6,739 bases of DNA from Pseudomonadales bacterium (GTDB taxonomy: Bacteria; Pseudomonadota; Gammaproteobacteria; Pseudomonadales; JAHEIH01), in assembly GCA_023255355.1 (NCBI GenBank), contig JALRIU010000130.1, positions 1-6,739 of the forward strand, given 5' to 3'. The notes below the pieces were generated by a model. That model ran no database searches and was not told the origin of the DNA. It was given only the letters and a program-made list of their open reading frames with translations. Both the position numbers and the translations under genes were made by a program. Positions 1 through 5,562 of this stretch are shown in pieces (within the stretch, counting starts at the first letter, position 1; each line of letters opens with the position of its first letter).

Positions 1-1
1 C

Positions 2-106
2 TGCGAGTTTTCTAACTGGGTTAAAGAGAAAGTTCCAGAATCTGCATCAAATTTACAGCGTTGGTTGCATAATTTTAAAGCCGTTCTTGAAGGATCGGCT
101 CATTAA
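2..106 (+). CDS. C-terminal end of an unidentified protein
   Basis: An open frame enters from the left edge and ends at TAA (104-106), giving 34 residues that begin CEFSNWVKEK and end KAVLEGSAH. The other two forward frames are closed early, and the stretch is rich in Lys, Glu, Trp and Leu as in a soluble alpha-helical tail. A pattern like NLQRWLHNF vaguely recalls the last helix of glutathione S-transferase-type proteins, but 34 residues are not enough to assign a family. It ends 282 bp before ilvI, and a GC-rich hairpin and a promoter candidate lie between them, so it is probably not part of the ilvIH transcript. The N-terminus and true start are outside the window. Confidence 0.55.
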   Translation, partial: CEFSNWVKEKVPESASNLQRWLHNFKAVLEGSAH

Positions 107-127
107 ATTAGAAAATACTGATAATTA

Positions 128-141
128 GGGGCAATTGCCCC
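128..141. repeat. 14 bp perfect GC-rich palindrome
   Basis: GGGGCAATTGCCCC reads the same on both strands. As RNA it would form a five-pair G/C stem with an AAUU loop. It lies 21 bp after the stop of the upstream gene and 9 bp before the -35 box of the ilvI promoter candidate. No U-run follows on either strand, so it is not a standard intrinsic terminator. It could still help end the upstream transcript or serve as a protein-binding dyad. Which of these applies cannot be read from the sequence. Confidence 0.5.
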
Positions 142-150
142 CATTCTCGG

Positions 151-179
151 TTGACTATTAAGCTAAAACTGACCAAAAT
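151..179 (+). promoter_or_regulatory. Candidate sigma70 promoter for ilvIH
   Basis: TTGACT (151-156, five of six matches to the -35 consensus) is followed after exactly 17 bp by CAAAAT (174-179, four of six matches to the -10 consensus). Transcription would start near 186, leaving about 200 nt of untranslated leader before the ilvI GTG. It is the best-scoring pair I found in the gap between the upstream gene and ilvI. It is inferred from sequence only. Confidence 0.45.
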
Positions 180-185
180 TACGTC

Positions 186-388
186 TTCGACTGCTTGTGA
201 TGTTCATACCCCTGAATTCAGCAGGCCCCCGCTACCACGGTTGGATGTCGAATCGCCCATAAATCATGCATACCAATGTGTGATTTTGTCTAGCCCGTTG
301 AGACACCGCAGGGCTCGGCACTTTCCAAACGTGAACATTTTTTGCGCGGCATTGGCTGCGCATTGGTAATTATTTTTGAGGTATACAA
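186..388 (+). promoter_or_regulatory. Structured leader upstream of ilvI, possible cis-regulator
   Basis: This stretch has no convincing gene. It holds complementary segments that could fold. TACCAATGTGT (271-281) can pair with GCGCATTGGTA (358-368), giving 11 pairs of which two are G-U. That stem is followed by the U-rich run ATTATTTTT (369-377), which abuts the ilvI ribosome site GAGG (378-381). A competing local hairpin pairs TGCGCGG (343-349) with CTGCGCA (356-362) around a CATTGG loop. It uses bases 358-362, so the two folds exclude each other. GCATTGG occurs twice (349-355 and 360-366), and each copy can pair with CCAATG at 273-278. AGCCC (292-296) and GGGCT (311-315) can form a further inner hairpin. 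No short reading frame rich in Ile, Val or Leu codons was seen, so a classical leader-peptide attenuator is not supported. Control by folding is an inference. Confidence 0.35.
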
Positions 389-2137
389 GTGGAATTGTTA
401 ACCGGCGGTGAAATGATCGTACGCGCACTCGAAGACGAAGGAGTCGAATTTATTTTCGGTTATCCTGGCGGTGCAGTACTTCATATCTATGATGCTATTT
501 TTAACCATAGCAAAATCCCCCATATTTTAGTACGTCATGAACAAGCTGCGACTCACGCGGCAGATGGTTATGCACGTGCCACAGGTAACCCTGGTGTTTG
601 TCTTGTGACATCTGGTCCAGGTGCAACCAATGCTATTACAGGTATCGCAACAGCTTACATGGACTCTATTCCTTTGGTTGTATTGTCTGGTCAGGTGATG
701 AGTCATCTTATCGGCGATGATGCCTTCCAAGAAACGGATATGCTCGGTATTTCTCGTCCTATTGTGAAGCACAGCTTCCAAGTCAAGCGAACGCAAGATA
801 TCCCTGAAATTATTAAGAAAGCTTTTTATATTGCTACGACGGGTCGTCCAGGTCCTGTCGTCATTGATATACCTAAGGATTTAACCAATCCTGTGGACAA
901 ATACGAATATAACTATCCTAGCGAAGTGCGTATGCGTTCATACCAGCCTGTGATGAAGGGCCACAGTGGCCAAATTCGCAAGGCAGTTAAATTATTGTTA
1001 GAAGCTCGTCGCCCTGTTATTTACACCGGTGGTGGTGTGGTTCAAGGTGGTGGCTCTGAGCTGTTGATTGAGCTTGCTCAATTGTTAAATTATCCAGTGA
1101 CAAACACCTTGATGGGTCTTGGTGCCTACCCTGGCGAAGATCGTCAATTTTTAGGTATGCTTGGTATGCATGGCTTCTATGAAGCTAACAATGCCATGCA
1201 CCACTCTGATTTGATTTTGGCCATTGGCGCACGTTTCGATGACCGTGTAACCAACACGATTTCAAAGTTCTGTCCTGATGCGACCATTGTGCATGTTGAT
1301 GTTGACCCTGCATCGATTTCTAAGACAGTGCGCGCCGATGTTCCAATCGTAGGGCCTGTCGATGCAGTACTTTCTGAAATGTTACAACAAGTTAAAGATG
1401 CATTGGCGAGCGGTGAACATACTATTGATCAAGAAGCCATTGCTGCCTGGTGGGAGCGAATTGATGCTTGGCGTGCTGAACAAGGTCTTTGGCATGCTCC
1501 TCGCTATAAAGATGATTCTGGACTGATTAAACCTCAGGAAGTGATCGAAGAATTGTGGCGTCTAACTAAAGGCGAAGCTTTTATCACCTCTGACGTTGGC
1601 CAACACCAGATGTATGCTGCGCAATACTATCGCTTTAACAAACCACGTCGTTGGATTAACTCAGGTGGTTTAGGCACCATGGGCTTTGGATTACCCGCAG
1701 CTATGGGTATTAAGCTCAAGTATCCTGATGAACATGTTGTCTGTGTAACAGGTGAAGGCAGTATTCAAATGAATATTCAGGAGCTTTCTACTTGCACTCA
1801 ATACAATGCGCCTGTGAAGATTTTGAACCTTCATAATGGTTACTTGGGAATGGTGAAGCAGTGGCAGGATATGCAATACGGTGGTCGCTACTCTGAAAGT
1901 ACCTATGAGAAATCATTGCCTGATTTCGTGAAGCTGGCTGAGGCTTATGGTCATGCTGGTATCCGTATAACCAAACCAGAGGAATTGCGTTCTAAGTTGG
2001 AAGAAGCTTTTGCGATTAACGATCGCGTAGTATTTATCGATTGTCATATCGATCCACATGAACACGTCTATCCTATGCAAATTGCGCCTAATGGCTCAAT
2101 GCGCGATATGTGGTTAAGCAAAACGGAGAGAACCTAA
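389..2137 (+). CDS. ilvI: Acetolactate synthase (AHAS), large catalytic subunit
   Basis: Encodes 582 residues, the full length of bacterial AHAS large subunits. The enzyme uses thiamine diphosphate, FAD and Mg2+ in the cytoplasm to condense two pyruvates to acetolactate, or pyruvate with 2-oxobutyrate to acetohydroxybutyrate, starting branched-chain amino acid synthesis. The N-terminal pyrimidine-binding domain (about 1-170) has YPGGAVLHIYD and the catalytic Glu51 in RHEQAATH. The central domain (about 190-325) carries GARFDDRV at 280-287. The C-terminal diphosphate-binding domain (about 390-540) has TGEGSIQMN, with Glu456 where many AHAS enzymes have Asp, and the metal-ligand Asn483. The tail HVYPMQI...SKTERT is typical of the IlvI type. 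The start is GTG with GAGG seven bases upstream, and the MELLTGGEM beginning matches the family. The gene ends 2 bp before ilvH, so the two subunits are co-translated. The pairing with an IlvH-type subunit favours the name ilvI over ilvB. Confidence 0.96.
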   Translation: MELLTGGEMIVRALEDEGVEFIFGYPGGAVLHIYDAIFNHSKIPHILVRHEQAATHAADGYARATGNPGVCLVTSGPGATNAITGIATAYMDSIPLVVLSGQVMSHLIGDDAFQETDMLGISRPIVKHSFQVKRTQDIPEIIKKAFYIATTGRPGPVVIDIPKDLTNPVDKYEYNYPSEVRMRSYQPVMKGHSGQIRKAVKLLLEARRPVIYTGGGVVQGGGSELLIELAQLLNYPVTNTLMGLGAYPGEDRQFLGMLGMHGFYEANNAMHHSDLILAIGARFDDRVTNTISKFCPDATIVHVDVDPASISKTVRADVPIVGPVDAVLSEMLQQVKDALASGEHTIDQEAIAAWWERIDAWRAEQGLWHAPRYKDDSGLIKPQEVIEELWRLTKGEAFITSDVGQHQMYAAQYYRFNKPRRWINSGGLGTMGFGLPAAMGIKLKYPDEHVVCVTGEGSIQMNIQELSTCTQYNAPVKILNLHNGYLGMVKQWQDMQYGGRYSESTYEKSLPDFVKLAEAYGHAGIRITKPEELRSKLEEAFAINDRVVFIDCHIDPHEHVYPMQIAPNGSMRDMWLSKTERT

Positions 2138-2139
2138 TT

Positions 2140-2631
2140 ATGCGCCATATTATTTCTCTTTTAATGGAAAACGAGCCAGGCGCATTGTCGCGTGTGGTAG
2201 GTTTGTTTTCACAACGTGGTTATAACATTGAATCGCTTAACGTCGCGCCGACTGATGACGCAACGATGTCGCGCCTTACTCTGGTGACCTTGGGTGACGA
2301 TCGTGTTATTGAGCAAATAACTAAGCAACTCAACAAATTAGTTGACGTCATTAAGTTAGTTGATTTGACTGAAGGCGCTCATATTGAGCGTGAGATGATG
2401 TTGATCAAGATTCGTGTGCTAGGTGCTCAGCGCGCAGAGTTGAAACGTTGCTCTGATATTTTCCGTGCTCAGATCGTTGATGTCACTAGCAGTACCTATA
2501 CGGTGCAAATGGTAGGTACTAGCGATAAGCTTGATTCGTTTATCGAAGCGATCGGCGATGTGCCTATTTTAGAAGTGGTTCGTACCGGTGTGTCTGGTAT
2601 AGCACGTGGTGAAAAAACCTTAAGTTTGTAA
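2140..2631 (+). CDS. ilvH: Acetolactate synthase, small regulatory subunit
   Basis: Encodes 163 residues, the same length as E. coli IlvH. The protein binds the large subunit, stimulates it and confers feedback inhibition by valine. The N-terminal ACT domain (about 4-78) contains ENEPGALSRVVGLFSQRGYN. Asn11, Gly14, Ser17 and Asn29, positions linked in E. coli IlvH to valine binding or valine resistance, are all present, so a valine-sensitive enzyme is expected. The second domain (about 80-158) includes the family-typical stretches EREMMLIKI and FRAQIVDVT. The chosen ATG at 2140 has GGAGAG at 2125-2130, nine bases upstream, inside the end of ilvI, and gives the family N-terminus MRHIISLL. A GTG further upstream (2110) in the same frame would add ten unmatched residues. 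An intrinsic terminator follows directly. ilvC, often next in Pseudomonas-type clusters, is not here. Confidence 0.95.
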   Translation: MRHIISLLMENEPGALSRVVGLFSQRGYNIESLNVAPTDDATMSRLTLVTLGDDRVIEQITKQLNKLVDVIKLVDLTEGAHIEREMMLIKIRVLGAQRAELKRCSDIFRAQIVDVTSSTYTVQMVGTSDKLDSFIEAIGDVPILEVVRTGVSGIARGEKTLSL

Positions 2632-2651
2632 GGTTTATAACCTTGTCGATC

Positions 2652-2685
2652 AAGGCCTAGTTGTTTACAACTGGGCCTTTTTTTT
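2652..2685 (+). terminator. Intrinsic terminator of ilvIH
   Basis: AAGGCCTAGTTG (2652-2663) pairs with CAACTGGGCCTT (2668-2679) around a TTTA loop. The 12-pair stem contains one G-U wobble. It leads straight into eight consecutive Ts (2678-2685), with another T-rich stretch shortly after. It begins about 20 bp after the ilvH stop. It should end the ilvIH transcript and isolate xthA from it. Confidence 0.9.
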
Positions 2686-2728
2686 GATTTTTTGCCGTCT
2701 TGTAGTTCAAGCTATTTGAGCATTTGAA

Positions 2729-2737
2729 TGATAAAAT
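2729..2737 (+). promoter_or_regulatory. Candidate extended -10 promoter for xthA
   Basis: TGATAAAAT gives an extended -10 element: TG, one base, then TAAAAT (2732-2737, five of six matches). No good -35 box sits at normal spacing; the nearest TTGAGC (2716-2721) is only 10 bp away. Transcription would start near 2744, leaving a leader of about 23 nt with the AAGGAG ribosome site. A separate promoter is expected because a strong terminator lies upstream. Confidence 0.4.
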
Positions 2738-2766
2738 CTTAACGTAAAAATATTAAGGAGTATGCT

Positions 2767-3528
2767 GTGAAACTTGTGTCTTGGAACGTCAATGGTATTC
2801 GTGCGGTGATGGGTAAGGAGTTTGCAGAGTCATTAGCCTTGATGCAGCCAGATGTGTTGTGTCTGCAAGAGACAAAAGCGCAAGATGATCAGGTCATAGA
2901 AGCATTAGAGTCGATCAGTGGATACCATATCTATAGTAATTCTGCGGTTAAAAAGGGTTATTCTGGAACAGCTATTTTAAGCCGTGAAAAGCCATTAGCT
3001 GTAGAAGCGGATATGGGAATAGAGGAACATGACCAGGAAGGTCGTGTGCTTTGTGCTGAATATCCTGATTTTTATCTTGTTACTGTTTATACCCCTAACT
3101 CAGCAAATGAGTTAAAGCGTTTGCCTTATCGACAACAATGGGATGTCGATTTTTTAAATTACATAAAGCAGTTAGAAAAAACTAAACCTGTTGTCGTATG
3201 TGGTGACCTCAACGTAGCTCATCGTGAGATTGATATTGCTCGCCCTAAATCGAATTACAACAAAAGCCCTGGATATACACAGGCTGAAATCGATGGTTTA
3301 GATAATATGGTTAAAGCAGGGTTTGTTGATTCATTCCGCTATCAACATCCTGATGAGGTGAAATACAGTTGGTGGAGTTATAGGGCCGGAGCACGCGCTA
3401 AAAATATTGGTTGGAGAATCGATTATTTTATGACATCCGAGGCCTTGGTGGGCTGCTACGACAAAACTGAAATTTACAACGAGATCTTGGGTTCTGATCA
3501 TTGTCCAGTGTCATTAACTTTGAAGTAA
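2767..3528 (+). CDS. xthA: Exodeoxyribonuclease III family AP endonuclease
   Basis: Encodes 253 residues, the normal length for the ExoIII/ExoA/APE1 family of Mg2+-dependent repair nucleases. These cut DNA at abasic sites and remove 3' blocking groups or nucleotides in base-excision repair. The family landmarks occur in order: Asn7 in SWNVNG, metal-binding Glu35 in LQETK, Tyr108 in VYTPNS, Asp147 and Asn149 in GDLNVAH, Asp219 in GWRIDYF, and Asp244-His245 in GSDHCPV. The whole endonuclease/exonuclease/phosphatase fold is intact. The motif wording (GDLNVAH, KNIGWRIDYF) is closer to the ExoA/APE1 branch than to E. coli XthA, so exoA would be an equally fair symbol. The start is GTG with AAGGAG six bases upstream. 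The overlapping ATG at 2762 stops after two codons. The gene is probably monocistronic, between the ilvIH terminator and a convergent gene. Confidence 0.93.
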   Translation: MKLVSWNVNGIRAVMGKEFAESLALMQPDVLCLQETKAQDDQVIEALESISGYHIYSNSAVKKGYSGTAILSREKPLAVEADMGIEEHDQEGRVLCAEYPDFYLVTVYTPNSANELKRLPYRQQWDVDFLNYIKQLEKTKPVVVCGDLNVAHREIDIARPKSNYNKSPGYTQAEIDGLDNMVKAGFVDSFRYQHPDEVKYSWWSYRAGARAKNIGWRIDYFMTSEALVGCYDKTEIYNEILGSDHCPVSLTLK

Positions 3529-3536
3529 GTTAATAC

Positions 3537-4355
3537 TTAAAAATGGTAGGCGATCAGCAGTTGCGGCGCTGACTCGTCTATCAGCGGGTTCCCGAGTTTG
3601 TTTTGCCAGTATTGATACTCGATTCCCACAAAAACTTTATCTTCGGGAAGTCCTATCATTGGTCCAAAATCCATTCGAATTTGGGGTTGAATAAATAGCC
3701 AAGATGAGCGCTCTTTGCTACCAAAATTTGATATCTGTTTGCTACCTTTGACCCATTCTGCGAAGCCTTCAATACTCCATTTACTGGCGCCAATCATGAA
3801 TGGATATCGCCAAACAAAATTCACTTGATATGAGTTTTCTTCATCCAATGTCGTAAAATGTTTAGCCGCTAAATTGCCGCCAGATATATGTTGATAACCA
3901 GCAATTCGAACATTGGCAAAGGTAAATCCAGGTAAGTTAAGATCTAATTGTATACCCGGCATAAACCAAACGCTGTCTACTTCCGGGGCATGTTTTAGTC
4001 CTGCAACTAAGCGAATATCTTTGATCATGCCAAATTTAAGATCTCTTTTGGCAAGTGTAGAAAGACTATAATTAGCCCAAAATTTACTGACAAGCTCAGT
4101 ATTTTCGCCGGGCTTATTATCATAGTTGTAACTGGCGCGATCAATAAAGAAAAACGTGCCCCAGCCATCGCCACCAGCCGTTCCTGTTAACGTGATAACT
4201 GAGGTTTTGACGGTATCGTCGTTACTTGGAAATTGAATATCGCCACGAAGCCATTGTATTTCTGTGCTACTCCATCCATAGGTGTTTGAGGTTAAACCTA
4301 AACCAATAGATAGCCCTAAAATTACAAAAACACCCTTTAGAAAAGTCATGGTCAT
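3537..4355 (-). CDS. Tsx/OmpK-family outer membrane channel protein
   Basis: Encodes 272 residues with a probable Sec signal peptide: Lys7 near the N-terminus, a hydrophobic stretch FVILGLSIGLGLTS, and possible cleavage after about Gly27 in NTYG. The mature part has alternating polar and aromatic segments typical of an outer membrane beta-barrel. It ends in Phe (LLIAYHF), the usual signal for barrel assembly. Stretches such as LKFGMIKDIRLVAGL, LDLNLPGF and VGIEYQYWQNKLGNP resemble Vibrio OmpK and the nucleoside-specific channel (Tsx) family, and the length fits. By family knowledge it could pass nucleosides or other small solutes, but its substrate cannot be told here. The start may be the ATG at 4355 or the one two codons later; neither has a clear ribosome site. 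It converges on xthA with 8 bp between stop codons and diverges from acuI. Confidence 0.75.
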   Translation of the reverse strand: MTMTFLKGVFVILGLSIGLGLTSNTYGWSSTEIQWLRGDIQFPSNDDTVKTSVITLTGTAGGDGWGTFFFIDRASYNYDNKPGENTELVSKFWANYSLSTLAKRDLKFGMIKDIRLVAGLKHAPEVDSVWFMPGIQLDLNLPGFTFANVRIAGYQHISGGNLAAKHFTTLDEENSYQVNFVWRYPFMIGASKWSIEGFAEWVKGSKQISNFGSKERSSWLFIQPQIRMDFGPMIGLPEDKVFVGIEYQYWQNKLGNPLIDESAPQLLIAYHF

Positions 4356-4381
4356 CGCAGAATTTATAAAAATTTCTAATC

Positions 4382-4387
4382 ATTATA
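4382..4387 (-). promoter_or_regulatory. -10 box of a candidate promoter for the Tsx/OmpK-like gene
   Basis: On the minus strand this is TATAAT, an exact -10 consensus, preceded by a T- and A-rich stretch but no good -35 match. Transcription would begin near 4375, about 20 nt before the first ATG. The short leader lacks an obvious ribosome-binding sequence, so translation may be weak or rely on unstructured AU-rich RNA. Confidence 0.45.
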
Positions 4388-4463
4388 GACACTTATTGAA
4401 ATAAAAAACTACGATCGCATTAAGTTTTTATTTATAAGTTATTTAGTGTTTTCGGTAGATGTT

Positions 4464-4478
4464 ATGGTTTCAAACCAT
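4464..4478. promoter_or_regulatory. 15 bp dyad upstream of acuI, possible operator
   Basis: ATGGTTT and AAACCAT are perfect inverted repeats around a single central C. The dyad lies 44 bp before the acuI ATG and about 108 bp before the divergent channel gene start. A one-base centre is too tight for an RNA hairpin, so a DNA-binding site for a dimeric regulator is the more natural reading. A -10-like TATAAG (4433-4438, five of six matches) lies just upstream without a good -35. The rest of the 4356-4521 gap is AT-rich, with no gene seen. Confidence 0.35.
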
Positions 4479-4521
4479 TAGGATATTTAAATCATTAATG
4501 TTAGTGCCATATGGAGCAAAT

Positions 4522-5508
4522 ATGTTTAAAGGAATTGTCATCAATAAAAGTGAAGACGGTGTTCAATCAGTTGCTGTAGAGCAAATTGATGAAGCACAAT
4601 TACCAGAAGGTGAAGTTACAGTTGATGTTGAATTCTCAACGATTAACTTCAAAGATGGTCTGGCGATTACTGGCAGTTCTCCTGTTGTTCGCAAGTTCCC
4701 TATGGTGCCTGGTATCGATTTAGCTGGCGTTGTCAGTGAGTCAACCTGCGATGAATTTAAAATTGGTGATCGTGTTTTGTTAAACGGCTGGGGGGTCGGC
4801 GAGGGACACTGGGGTGGACTTGCCCAAAAAGCATGCCTAAATGCTGCCACACTCATCCCATTGCCTACTCAATTTACTTCTCGTCAAGCTATGGCGATCG
4901 GTACTGCGGGATATACGGCTGCACTGTGTGTGGATGCGTTGGTTAATCATGGTGTAACGCCAGAACAAGGAGAAGTTTTAGTCACCGGAGCTACTGGTGG
5001 AGTGGGTAGTTTTGCAGTGACCTTGCTTGCCAAAGCCGGCTTTAATGTTGTTGCTTGTACAGGTAAGGCTTCTGAAGAAGACTACCTTAAGGAATTAGGT
5101 GCCACATCAATAATTTTACGTGAAGAATTATCTGAAAAAGGTAAGCCATTGCAACGTGAACGCTGGGCAGGTGTTGTTGATTCTGTTGGCAGTTACACCT
5201 TAGTAAATGCGTGTGCTCAAACAAAATACCGCGGTGCTGTTGCTGCTTGTGGTCTTGCTCAGGGTGCTGATTTTCCTGCCACAGTCATGCCTTTTATTTT
5301 GCGTGGTGTTGCGTTGTTAGGCGTAGATAGTGTGATGGCACCTAAAGCTCCAAGATTATCAGCTTGGGATCGTTTGGCGAAAGATTTGGATCCTGCAAAA
5401 CTTGATCTTATTGCCAAGGAAGTAACCTTAGCTGAAGCGGTTAACGTCGCTACAGATATTTTGAAAGGTGCTGTCCGTGGCAGAGTGGTGGTAAACGTTA
5501 ATCGCTAA
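4522..5508 (+). CDS. acuI: Acryloyl-CoA reductase, AcuI/YhdH-type MDR oxidoreductase
   Basis: Encodes 328 residues, close to E. coli YhdH (324). AcuI enzymes reduce acryloyl-CoA to propionyl-CoA with NADPH in the cytoplasm. They detoxify this electrophile, for instance during acrylate or dimethylsulfoniopropionate catabolism. The substrate domain has STINFKDGLAITG (39-51), FPMVPGIDLAG and the family signature LNGWGVGEGHWGGLA. The Rossmann part has GATGGVG (156-162) for cofactor binding. The later stretches VMPFILRGVALLGVDSVM and the C-terminal GRVVVNVN agree with YhdH. There are no structural zinc cysteines, as expected for the quinone-reductase-like MDR branch. The ATG at 4522 is chosen because GGAG lies five bases upstream and MFKGIVI fits the family start. 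An in-frame start at 4459 would add 21 unmatched residues and overlap the dyad. No acrylate lyase, DMSP lyase or AcuR-type regulator is next to it, so the role may be general detoxification. Confidence 0.92.
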   Translation: MFKGIVINKSEDGVQSVAVEQIDEAQLPEGEVTVDVEFSTINFKDGLAITGSSPVVRKFPMVPGIDLAGVVSESTCDEFKIGDRVLLNGWGVGEGHWGGLAQKACLNAATLIPLPTQFTSRQAMAIGTAGYTAALCVDALVNHGVTPEQGEVLVTGATGGVGSFAVTLLAKAGFNVVACTGKASEEDYLKELGATSIILREELSEKGKPLQRERWAGVVDSVGSYTLVNACAQTKYRGAVAACGLAQGADFPATVMPFILRGVALLGVDSVMAPKAPRLSAWDRLAKDLDPAKLDLIAKEVTLAEAVNVATDILKGAVRGRVVVNVNR

Positions 5509-5512
5509 ATTC

Positions 5513-5540
5513 AAAAAACGGAGCTGAACAAGCAGCTCCG
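5513..5540 (-). terminator. Intrinsic terminator for the thiolase gene, between convergent genes
   Basis: CGGAGCTG (5519-5526) and CAGCTCCG (5533-5540) form an eight-pair stem with a six-base loop. On the minus strand the stem runs into six Ts (5513-5518), a good intrinsic terminator for the gene at 5563 and beyond. On the plus strand the stem follows the acuI stop by 10 bp but is trailed only by GTTTACT, so it would end acuI transcription less efficiently. Confidence 0.8.
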
Positions 5541-5562
5541 GTTTACTCATTCTGTTCTAAAG

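Noticed and set aside
199..261. 20-codon frame from ATG 199 as an ilv leader peptide
   Set aside because: It contains one Ile, one Leu and no Val, no run of regulatory codons, and no ribosome site, so it does not look like an attenuation peptide.
151..369. 72-residue open frame beginning at a TTG upstream of ilvI
   Set aside because: There is no ribosome site, its TTG is the -35 box of the promoter candidate, the translation resembles no known family, and it overlaps the complementary leader segments.
527..796. Minus-strand open frame inside ilvI; similar shadow frames at 1691-1876, 4563-4856, 5609-5959, 6222-6458 and 6534-6725
   Set aside because: Each lies opposite a well-supported gene, and its translation has no recognisable motif or ribosome site.
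2110..2139. Upstream in-frame GTG start for ilvH adding ten residues
   Set aside because: The added residues are not part of the IlvH family, and the ATG at 2140 has a better-placed GGAGAG and gives exactly 163 residues.
4459..4521. Upstream in-frame ATG adding 21 residues to acuI
   Set aside because: The extension does not match AcuI/YhdH N-termini, runs through the dyad and lacks a ribosome site. The ATG at 4522 has GGAG five bases upstream.
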